Source: Rachicladosporium sp. CCFEE 5018 (taxonomy: Eukaryota > Ascomycota > Dothideomycetes > Cladosporiales > Cladosporiaceae). From it: a stretch of 64,000 nt of DNA. The notes beneath the pieces were generated by a model that saw nothing but the letters and a program-made list of their open reading frames with translations, did no database searches and was not told the origin of the DNA. Shown here one piece after another: positions 54,881 to 64,000 of the stretch. Where the stretch lies: positions 912,023 to 976,022 of the forward strand of contig KZ111154.1 of NCBI GenBank assembly GCA_002077045.2. The letters are read 5' to 3'. A program made the translations under genes and the position numbers. The stretch's first letter is position 1; every line of letters begins with the position of its first letter.

Positions 54881-55201
54881 GTGGAACTAGGCCTGTCGAG
54901 TGAACGGCCGGAGCGGCAACGCGGGCGCTACCGTTCCGTCTTGGCGGACGACACGTTCGCTTTCATGGTTGATGTGATGAACAACAAAGACTCCTACGGC
55001 CTTACACAATCATTGAAGTCCTACTGTCATGGCAGCAGCACTGATCCGAACCAGCACTGGGACCAGTGTATTGCGGGCGATTATGTATGGGAAGGGGCTG
55101 AATCATTCTATTGGATGAACTACATTCAGCCCACGAGGCATGTCCACAATCTGATCGCAGAGGACATGAAGAAGGCGATCGATGCGCACTTCGCGGCTTG
55201 A
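54881..55201 (+). CDS. Unrecognised short ORF, apparently a C-terminal gene fragment
   Basis: A frame open from 54881 with the first ATG at 54965, ending at 55201. The encoded 79-106 residues (LADDTFAFMVDVMNNKDSYG, LKSYCHGSSTDPNQHWDQC, EGAESFYWMNYIQP, HNLIAEDMKKAIDAHFAA) read like the end of an enzyme: two Cys near a DPNQHW motif and a closing amphipathic helix. No signal peptide or upstream coding sequence is present; the DNA before it is the promoter side of the intein-derived gene. The first part vaguely recalls fungal S28 serine peptidases, but I cannot support that. It is most likely a remnant. Confidence 0.35.
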   Translation: MELGLSSERPERQRGRYRSVLADDTFAFMVDVMNNKDSYGLTQSLKSYCHGSSTDPNQHWDQCIAGDYVWEGAESFYWMNYIQPTRHVHNLIAEDMKKAIDAHFAA

Positions 55202-56187
55202 TGGATGCAGAGTGATGGGCTGCGGGCAGCTGTTCGATTCATGACTGCGGCATAGAATCGTCAAGTCTTCTTTTCTACAGTCTTAAGGGATGTCACCCAT
55301 TATGCCATGCTTGCAGAGTGTATTTGGTCGAGAGTCACGAAACTTCGACGATTCGCCTGATATGCAACGGCGGGCCTGGTCGAACGGCGAGTGCGCAGCC
55401 GGTGTGACGAGCAGGGGGAATCTGAATCAAGATATTAGGTAAGGTATTTTGCCTGAATGAATCTCGAAGCCCATTGTTCGTGCCAAGGGCGAAGTCTATC
55501 GTGTGCCACGCGAGTTGCACGACAAATGACGGATTTCAGAGTTTGAGATTCGATCGGACGAACTCTAAAGCTCAAGAAGAAGCCAGTTTCTAGATCGCCA
55601 TGTCGCAACGGCCTCGATTGCACCACATGAAGCTTCCAAGTCAAGTCATGCCAGATGATCATCTCGCTACCCCACCGCACATCCGCACGTTACCCGTCCA
55701 TCCCCGGTATTCCTATGATCAACACTCTGGGGTAGCGCAAACGGCACGGGTCCCTGTCTCAGCACATCCGCCCTGGGCCGCGCCTTGTTTGCGGCCCCGT
55801 GTGATTCGACGCCATCACTCTTCCCGCGTCAAGCCAATAACGCCGACCGAATTTCGTGAATCTCGCCTACAAGATTCCCTACTTCACGCTACCCTTCGCA
55901 TGCATCGCCCGACATTGCTGATTCATGTCCATATTGCACTGCATTTCCCTGCGCAACGATCAAGCGTACCAGTGTGGTGTGACCAGACATCGCCTGTGCA
56001 CCGTATCGGCAGGCTATTCATGGCGCCTGTAACGCGTTCTTGCAGCACCGCAGAAGGTAGGTCCGACGTTTTCCTGTCAGACTCCTTGTTCTACGCAACC
56101 GTTCTATAATCATAAGGGTTCAGGAGGACATGCTAATGCTCCACTTGCAATGAGCTTGCATGCACATTCATTCATCTTCTCCACAGT
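55202..56187. other. Intergenic region upstream of the 7TM gene
   Basis: A 169-codon ORF (55600-56109) is open but Arg/His/Pro-rich with no domain and is not called. The rest is probably the promoter and leader of the gene at 56188. A TTCTCCACAG just before the ATG could be a splice acceptor from a noncoding 5' exon. Confidence 0.4.
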
Positions 56188-57445
56188 ATGGCTGTCGGTA
56201 CTGATGCCTCGCCCATTGCCGTGCTGGCAGTAACTCTAGTCTTTATGATACTGGCGACCATAGCTACGATACTCCGCCTCTACACCCGACTTGGAATTGC
56301 GCGCAATGCCGGACTGGACGATGTATTCATTGCGCTTGCCCTCGCCTTCGCACTCGCCACCGAAAGCATGGTGGCACTGGAGGCCGTGTACGACAATGGC
56401 CGAGCAAAAGCACCTCTCACTCCGGCCCAAGGGCTGAGCTACGCGAAGACGGTGTATGTCTCGATCATCATGTACAATGTGGCGCTGTTCTGCATCAAGA
56501 TGTCGGTGAGTCTTCGCAAGCAGACAAAATGGTGCACTGGTACATCATTCACTAACGCAGTCGATTCCGCAGCTCATTCTGCAATACCTCCGCATCTTCC
56601 CACAAAAAGGATTCCGCATGGCCTGCTATGGAATGACGGCTATCGTGTTCGTCTACTCAAGCTGGTGCATCTGGGGTCAAGTGTTCTTCTGCACTCCGAT
56701 TGCTGGCTTCTGGGACTTTGAGTTAGCCAGAACAGCCAAGTGCTTCCCGAAGCTCCCAGTCTGGTACGCTGTTCTAGAGACTCTCACCACCAAGCTCTGC
56801 TGACAATTCTCTAGGTTCACCAACGCAGGCATAAACATAGTCACAGACATTGCCATCGTCGCCCTCCCGATTCCCATGATCCGCCAACTGAAGATGGCTA
56901 AGCGCCAAAAGATCGCCTTGATGGGTGTCTTCGCCCTAGGATTCTTCACCTGTCTCACCTCCATACTCCGGCTGCAGTCTCTTTACTCAGCTGCACAACT
57001 TCAAGGCGGTCTAAACCAACACGGTGCATTGGCAGCTCTATGGTCTCAAGTGGAGCTAGCCACTGGCATCATCTGCTCTTGTCTACCTACGCTTCGAACA
57101 CTGATTGCGCGCACGATACCCAATCTTCTAGGGTCTTCAGCGCATCGCACGAATCCTTCAACAGGGAATGTACACTACTACGGCAACAACTCGTTGAAGG
57201 GTGCTCAGCTGGAACGCTCTGGCAGAGGACTCAGCGGAAGAGAACAGCCGCAACAAAAGTCGTACGCGAGGCGGGAAAGCCATGGGGAAGATTCGATTGA
57301 TCTCGAGGAGTTGGCGTCTTCGCCCAAGAATATCAGAGTTGTGACGCGGGTCGAGCAAGAGGTCGAGAGGCATAGAGATGATGGTGCGAGGAGCGATCAG
57401 GGGAGCACAAGAGACTTGATCCGGCGGAGCTCGTTCGCGGATTGA
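56188..57445 (+). CDS. SAT4/rhodopsin-domain 7TM membrane protein
   Basis: Three exons, 56188-56505, 56573-56763 and 56815-57445, join to 379 aa. Seven hydrophobic helices are visible: AVLAVTLVFMILATIATIL, VFIALALAFALATESMVAL, YVSIIMYNVALFCIKMS/LILQYLRIF, MTAIVFVYSSWCIWGQVF, INIVTDIAIVALPIPMI, IALMGVFALGFFTCLTSIL and LWSQVELATGIICSCLPTL. The KxSxLxQYLRIF, NxxTDxxIxxLPxPMI and ELATGIICxCLPTLR motifs are the fungal rhodopsin-like integral membrane family (related to PTH11-type receptors but lacking CFEM). The cytosolic tail is Arg/Ser/Glu-rich. Function is unknown; it is often proposed as a receptor or transport-associated protein. Confidence 0.85.
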
Positions 57446-57967
57446 TGAGCTGGACGTTGGACGCGGAAGCAGAACCTGCACGGGCACGGAACAGGACAAA
57501 AGGTGCAAAAGGATACCCAGAGTCCGATCGTGCTGGGACGGGCGGCGCGGCTTTACGAATGTTTCTGTATATCTATGTATGAAATGAATGATCTGTACAC
57601 CTTACGATTGGGCATGGTGGGATACGCTACGAATGTAAACTTAATAGGCGTTCGATGCCCCTGGAAGAAAGCCGATGGACACACACCCAAGTCCAGACCG
57701 CTCTCTGCTTCTCCAAGAGTTCGATAGCTCACCTGAGCTTCTACAAGCGTACCTTCAGTAACGGGATACTTGCCCACTGTCAGTGAGAGAGAGGGTGCTG
57801 GTCGTAGACGTCTCTGCTTCAAAGTTAACACTCTCAAAGACACAGCATCATAGCTAGTGATCAGCACAGACACGCTGAATCGGGCATCACCCACCTCCTC
57901 AGGCTTTCAGAGAGGGCGATACAGCATAGGGTAGTGAAGCCAGCACGTCGCGACAAGCTTTCAGCAT
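57446..57967. other. Convergent intergenic region
   Basis: Between the 7TM gene (+) and the large minus-strand gene. No coding sequence was supported. Confidence 0.45.
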
Positions 57968-60900
57968 CTATGTCCCGCCACTGATACCGATATCCGCCTT
58001 CAACAATGGCCTAGCTAGCTGAAGGTAGCCCTCAACAAAGGTATACGGTGCCCTCTCCTTGCGTATCTTCGTGTCCTCCTCTCCAACGTCCATCGCACTG
58101 AATTTCGTGATGCGGTCAGCCTTCGCATCCGGCCCAGCTAAGTCATAGGGCTGTAGCCACTGCCACATGCCCTTCCTACCACTGATCGGCAGACGTATAG
58201 GTGCCGAGGCTGTCTTATCGATGGAGCTTGCAGCACTGGGGTCTTGAGGTGGGGTGGAGGTGTTCCAGGTCTCCGCTGAAAGAGGCTTCTCGTCGTAAGT
58301 TGGAACGTCGCCCGACAGAAGGTGCGGACCAAGCCGGAAGAACGCTGTCATACGGGAGAAAGCTTGCTGGATTGTCCATGGCTGGAGGCGAAGAGACTTG
58401 ATTGGCAGGCTTGGAGAGAAGGCATGGATCGGCGTATAAGGGTCGATGATGGCTGTCGTGACCCTGTACTTGTCTGTCCGCGTCCTGATGATGGACGATG
58501 TCAAGGCTGGATCATTGAAGTAAGGCGATAAGGGGAAGAGTTGGTTGGCCGTGAGATTGATAAAGCGTTTCGTGGCGTCTTTGGCGGTGGAAGGAAAGTA
58601 AGTAAATAATTCGTCCCAATGCGTCTTGTTGCTGGAAGGATTGTCGGTCATGCAATACCCGACCATCCCATCGAATGGCCTGTCCTTGTCTCCAATCTTG
58701 ATGGGAAACTTGTACGACAGTAGATCATCTTGGTCGTTCGGGGGTTTGTTGCCGAGAGTGTTCTGATACTTTAACGGAGGCCCTTGCAGCTCAAGTGACC
58801 ATCCGATGTTGACGAGTGCAAGTGGCTTGCCAACGATAGAGTTGGCAAAAGCAGCGTAGTCGCTCGGAGGGTAGGGCATGTTCTTGATAGCGCCATTGAT
58901 CATGTCGAAGAGGGCGTACAAGTACTTTGCGGGCGTTTCGTCCTTCACTGGCGTTCCATCAGCATTGATCGGGACGTAGGTTGTGACCATTGCGATGAAG
59001 TCATCAAGCTGACGGTTGCCGGTGTCTTGAGCCTTGCTGGGAGGATCAAATGGTAGCCATTTACTGGATCCCACGGTGCCGGTGGGTCCACCCACTCTGA
59101 CTTCGCGATAGAAGGTCCCATCGCTGCAGAAGAATTGAAGGCCTTGGTCTTGGTAATTCAAGACCAACCACCCAAATACCGGACTTTCGTGGGTGTCATC
59201 GTTAGTCTCATGCCAGTAGGGCGCCTTATTGTCCAGATTGGCGTTGAGGAAAGATGCATTGATACGTGCGTTCTGGTTGATCGAAGGTGTGAGCTGTATA
59301 AAGCGAGTAATGGGCCACTTATGCTCATCGCCGACATCGTTCTTGTCTTCGTCGTAGACGGTGTTCAGCTTCTCCGTCTTCATCCATGGATCCGGGCTGA
59401 GGAAATCACTGATGCATGGGTAGAGAGTTGGAGGTAAGGGAGGCAAGGGCCGCTTATCGTTGACATCACGTGGCCTTGGCCTTGGCTTGGGCTCGATGAC
59501 ACAAACGGCCTGACCAAACTTGTCGATCAAATTCAGCTTCGTGAAAAACATCTGACCGTGTGTCGCTGGCTTGAAAGGTACACCAGGGTAGTTCTTACTG
59601 TCGAAAGACAGCAGATTGGCGTATGGCGTGAGCGCGCTACATTGAACATCAGTTTCGGCCGCCATCAGTCAACTGCTGCATCAACTCTCACCTCTCCGGT
59701 CCAATGAGGTCCACCATCGATGGCTGTCCCTTATCGACATCTGCGTCGATGGCCTTGCACTTGTCTTTTGCTGCCTTCATCGAAGTGAGTGACTGACCCT
59801 GAGTACGATAATTAGGCTTGACATGGCTGCCCTCGTAACGTGTCAAGAGGTGCTCGGTCAATCCGCTCAGTGGCGCTGAGATGAACTGCAGCTTGCGAAT
59901 ATTTGCCAAGACGTCGTCGATCTCCTTCTGCGTCAGAGGCAACACACTGGAGTCCAACGTAGCTTGAGTAGCTGATGGATCTGGAGCAGGGGTCGGCTTG
60001 TTCGGGTCTGGCGTCACTGGCTCAGGCTTTGGGGTTGCACCAGAAATGACTTGTTTGACGACTGCTTCCAGTGAGAACGACGGCTGCGGAGTTAGTATAA
60101 CACGTCCACTGATCGTCCGCACGTCCCTCTGGTCTGCGTCACTAAGCTGTGTGTTCAATCGGTAGCGCACTTGCGATTGCTTATGTCCCACGGGACTCGG
60201 GCCCACACCTACTGACCACTTGTGTCGGTCGATATGGTAGTACTGAGCCTCCCACTCGATGAACAGCGGCTGAAAGGGGTTCTTGCCCCCCCAAGGGCGA
60301 TGGGCTCGTTCGCTGTTCACAATCAGATTCGGACTGTTCACACGGTCCAAGAATTCCTCAAACAGCTTTCGTGCAGGAGTCCTGAGATCACTGTCACTAA
60401 ACAGCGGCTTTCCTGCCTGGCTGAAAAATGCGTCGGCCATCGAAGTCGGGCGACTCTTGAGTTGGCCCTGCTGTGCAAGTCGACAAACGGCCTTGTCGAG
60501 GAAGTCGTCTGGCCAGCCGCTCTTCACGCCAGCTATACAGAGCGTAGGATCCTTGCGAATGAAGAAAGGAGCTTTGGCGGATCGCTTGAACGTCGAAACC
60601 TTACTCAATTTAGTGATCTGCTGGGTAAGGTCCCCGACCCGGGCATTGGCATCGATGATCAGCTTCTTCATTTCCCTGACCTTTATTGTAGAATCCGCCT
60701 GAAGGCCGGTGTCTGTCCAGCCTGGGTCACTTACAAATTTCCACCATTGAGAGAACATATCCCAGCGCAGCGATTTTAGCTTTGATGCGAGAGAGTCGTA
60801 TTCTGACTGTAGGTCGTTCAATGTTGCCAGTTGACCTTGCTCTGTGGGGGATGGGAAGGCGACTTTGCTGTCCGTAGCCTTGCCATCAAAGTGCCATTCG

Positions 60901-62649
60901 AATCCACCAGCATCTTTGGCATAATTCGTAGTATACAGCAGGTCTTGAGCTTTCACGCGCTCGTTGTAGCTGTCGTCCGAAGCATACAGTAACGAGGCGA
61001 GGCTAAGGACATCTTCGGCAATGGCACCTGTTCCAATACCAAAGACTGACTCTTCATCATTCGTGTGGTCTTTGTTGTGCGCTTCCAGAAACGTCAGTAT
61101 ACCGTCGAGTGCGGTGGTACCCATCGAGAGCGGCTCCATCTTGACATCTGGAGTGAACTTGACAGCGACTTCGTCGGCAGCACTCGGCGTCTTCTGCTGC
61201 TGCGGACCGTTGCGATAGTTGACGCCATAGATACTACTATGTACGAGGACGTTGTATATGCCATGGGCCTTGAGTATGTCTTTGACCGCCTGATCAGAGT
61301 CGCCGTCTGGCATTTGAAGCAACAAAGTTGCAAGCCTGGAGCTCAGGGTGGCCACAGTATCAGGATTGCTGTCGAACAGTGGCGAGTCCTTTCGATCTGT
61401 ATGCCAGCCGAGGACAAAGTAATCTGCATCAGCGGTGTCCAGGTGATCTGAAGTGTTCGACATCGGGAAGCTATCTATCATACTGAATACATTGCTGTTG
61501 TGCATAACGTAGTCTGTGATCCGTCAGCCAGTATTCAATGCCATCGACGCTGATCGGTCTCCCCCATATCTGAAGTCACGGAGGAGCGACAGGGATGTGT
61601 AGAAGCCAAGTCGAAATCAGGCAAGTGCGCAGTGAACGTGCAGCGTGGCTGGTACATAGTCTGACATCGCATACATTTACTACAGAACGCTGGAATCTTC
61701 CGACAAGTCGGTGGTTAGCGAGATCAGTGAGACCTACCTGGAAACAATGGATTTGACGAGTTCATCACAGTCAACCCTGGCGTGGGTGCGGCGTCTTCGG
61801 GTCGTAACGGATATCCAGGCTGCGGATTCACTTTTCCAGGAGTCCAGTCCAGATGTGCTTCACGTCTCCCCAGAAACACCTCGATCTGTTGAGCGAAGAT
61901 CGTAGGATCGTTGCTGCCCGAAGCAGCCACGAAGGGCACGCAGTCCACTTCCAGATCAGTCTTGTCGTCTGTGATGTCGTCGATCTTCCGGACTCTATCA
62001 CTTTCGATAACCCAGGACTGATACTCCTGTTGCCCATCGACTTTCGGGTGGCGGGTGTCCATATTGAGATGACGGATGACCAGCCAGCGATTCGGTACAT
62101 TGCGGAACACTGGTTGCGAGGCATCTTGAGTGTCATCTGGCTGCTTCGCCTTGGCTGTTGCTGTCCTGTACAGCCTGGGAAGAGACCAGTGGAGGTAGAC
62201 GCCAAGTCGATTCTGTCGTAGAGAAAACGGGTTGGTAGAAGGATCTGCCAGACGTGGGTTCTCCCCGATTGGAGTGGACAGGTGGAAGTCGACATGGTCC
62301 AAGACATCGTGCTGTATCAAGTTGTTTTCGAGCTGCAAGCCCATATAGTTGGGCTGCGTGATCGGTGCCAGGTAGGACGGTCCATCGCAAGACTTGTCGT
62401 TCAGTACAAACGCCGTCAGGTCGGCCGGGATGCAGACTACGTCCATGATCGTCCGCAGTAGCCCAGTGTCTCGAGGGTCGAGCACGGCGTTGAAGCCAAC
62501 GCTGGTGCTTCTTCTTCGTCGTTCGCCATACTTGCCATAGTCGCCTGTGGTTGGCTCATATTAGAGGACAGAAGTCGTATACAGAATCGTTGCCTCGTGG
62601 AACCTAAGCAGCTGCATACGGCGACGGGGCTGACCATTGTATCGAACAT
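57968..62649 (-). CDS. Very large protein of unknown function
   Basis: Three exons connect by clean introns: 61738 up to about 62545, then 59692-61513, then 57968-59636. The 224-nt intron 61514-61737 has a GTAGGT donor, GGCTGAC branch and CACAG acceptor. The 55-nt intron 59637-59691 has GTGAGA and TGTAG. From 62485 alone this is 1,412 codons; 20-40 more lie upstream, where the start is uncertain (ATG at 62649 with a short intron is possible). Part 1 contains CIPADLTAFVLND, PITQPNYMGLQLENNLIQHDVLDHVDFHL and NRLGVYLHWSLPRLYR. Part 2 has a long helical region (about 250-330) and a Pro-rich linker (PKPEPVTPDPNKPTPAPDP). Part 3 has FFTKLNLIDKFGQAV, YLYALFDMINGA and MWQWLQPYDL. No signal peptide or membrane helix. 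The style recalls giant bacterial hypothetical proteins with a VxLHWxLP motif, so transfer is possible, but I cannot name a family. Confidence 0.7.
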
Positions 62650-63254
62650 GGCTTAATTATTGGCGAGCTGCATGAGCTGTGCGTGAGGGGAAGCCGCGCT
62701 TGCATGGAAACGAGCAAGCCACGTCCGTAGTCCAGACTTGGCTGACAGCTGAAACGTTTGCTCTAGCGCACCGCTAATGCACTCCGCACGTGTGAAGTAG
62801 TACATGTACGCAAGAATAACTGTCGCATTGCATCCGATTTTCGTAAATTGACAGTGTTAATTGAGAAGACGTAACTCGGATGACCAAGCCGAAAGTCAGA
62901 GTTGGTCTCTCGTTGCTTCTATGTCAACATTCCAAGTGTCCAAAAGTGTTGCGCTACTACCCTACACACCACGATTGCCGCCTGCGCCTTCGCCATCAAG
63001 GCGAGAGTCCCACAGCATGACGGATGACGTCCAGTGACTTGCGACTTTCACTAGTATTTTGGTCGACCGTCAGTTGTAGTAGTGGCGCGTAGAAGAGCTT
63101 TGGCACGAGTCTTTGGCCATCGAGAACGTCTTCAGCCTTACGGAAGAGTGGAGGTACCGAATGTGTGGAAGTGTGAATGCGTCATGATATCTATTATCTG
63201 TTCGTGGTGGCTCAACGAACAACCGCGTCCAAGAAATGGTTGTCGGCGATCTTT
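62650..63254. other. Intergenic region
   Basis: Between two minus-strand genes. No supported ORF or RNA. It is probably the promoter of the large gene and the 3' flank of the next. Confidence 0.45.
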
Positions 63255-64000
63255 TCATTTCCCAGGGTCGCCATTGTCAACCTTCCATAGCTCCTTGATC
63301 CCCTTCCCGCCTCCAGGAACTGAGACATATGCCTTCATGTCGTCCGTATAGTACTTCTCCTCCCATCGCACCTTCGTCCTGAACCCCGGCCGCTTCCCTT
63401 GCCCATGCACACTGACCGTCGTTGGCCCAATCCCAGCAGCAATCGGCACCTCCGCAAGCCTAAAGCTCAAATCCCTCGTCCTCTCATCGCTCATAACGAT
63501 GGTCGGCCTGGGCTTTGCACTTCTGGGCACGACTCGAACCTGGATGTGCGTAGTCGTACGATTGATATACACGACGAAGCGCTGGTTGGACAGCATGCGA
63601 GCTCGAGGGTCATTGTAGTTTGCATCGACGAGCGCTTCGACGTCGGTCACGCCAGAATGTGGGAGGTTGACGACCACTTCTGCTAGGTTCTGATCGTTTC
63701 CTTTTTTCGACTTGCGTATGACGAAGATGAGATCGAAGAGGTAGTCGTTCTTGATGGGTATGTACCCGTTCGGATCGAATGCGTCACCATCCCATTTGGG
63801 AGGCTTGCCCTTGTAGTCAGGGAAGATGTCAAGGGTGAACTGCAGAATTTGTTAGTGTCCACGTCCATCATTCGAAGAGACATGCACACATACCCATGAC
63901 TGCTTGCTGCTGTTGATGATGATGGGTGAAATTTCAGCTGGTTTTCCCGTCACTGATACATTCGTGGAGGCCACAGCAGTAGCAGGAGAGTCAAATGGTG
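63255..64000 (-). CDS. Unknown protein, C-terminal part (runs off window)
   Basis: Two exons, at least 63894-64000 and 63255-63839, with a 54-nt intron (GTATGT donor, CACTAAC branch, CTGCAG acceptor). They give about 230 residues in one frame and continue beyond the window edge. The sequence is beta-rich with many charged turns: VSVTGKPAEISPIIINSSKQSWFTLDIFPDY, KNDYLFDLIFVIRKSKKGN, FVVYINRTTTHIQVRVVP, RDLSFRLAEVPIAAGIGPTTVSVHGQGKRPG and DMKAYVSVPGGGKG. No domain was recognised. It has the same orientation and similar Asp/Lys/Pro-rich style as the large gene downstream, so the two may have been acquired or function together. Confidence 0.65.

Noticed and set aside
55600..56109. 169-codon plus-strand ORF
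   Set aside because: Arg/His/Pro-rich with no domain, lies in the presumed promoter of the 7TM gene, and has no splice or homology support.

Overview
The window is filamentous-fungal nuclear DNA. Genes are split by 45-70 nt introns with GTRNGT donors, CTRAC/CTGAC branch points and YAG acceptors. The content is typical Pezizomycotina (HET domain, HapB-type CCAAT factor, fungal complex I 17.8 kDa subunit, SAT4/rhodopsin-like 7TM protein). Gene style, plus two near-identical versions of most genes, suggests a Dothideomycete with a diploid or hybrid genome such as Hortaea werneckii. The species is an inference.

The scaffold is four contigs joined by three runs of exactly 100 N: contig 1 = 1-1089, contig 2 = 1190-13704, contig 3 = 13805-37848, contig 4 = 37949-64000. 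Contig 2 is an alternative copy of 13805-26770. The first 10.7 kb of contig 4 is an alternative copy of 27097-37848. Both ends of the duplication sit at gaps. The simplest reading is one locus in two haplotypes or homeologs (contigs 1+3 and contigs 2+4) laid end to end by the scaffolder. Most of the apparent tandem duplication is therefore probably false, and each gene below exists once per haplotype.

Locus order, left to right: ectonucleotide pyrophosphatase/phosphodiesterase (+); small disordered protein (-); ATP-dependent NAD(P)H-hydrate dehydratase (+); Atg22-like vacuolar transporter (+); sugar porter (-); alpha/beta hydrolase (-); HET-domain protein with C-terminal membrane helices (-); SH3BGR-like thioredoxin-fold protein (+); Pta1/symplekin (-); COA3 (+); complex I 17.8 kDa subunit (-); small basic/acidic protein (-); HAP2/HapB (-). 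The copies differ by point changes, a gained or lost intron (sugar porter), a frameshift (HET), a lost splice acceptor (small protein) and moved stop codons.

Beyond 48.7 kb the sequence is single-copy and accessory in character: about 2 kb of upstream sequence; a truncated peptidase-like ORF; a 989-aa free-standing intein-derived protein with two intact LAGLIDADG motifs (51584-54605); another 5'-truncated ORF; a rhodopsin-like 7TM gene; and two unrecognised minus-strand genes, one over 1,400 aa. The free-standing intein-derived, HO-like gene is the most interesting object in the window.
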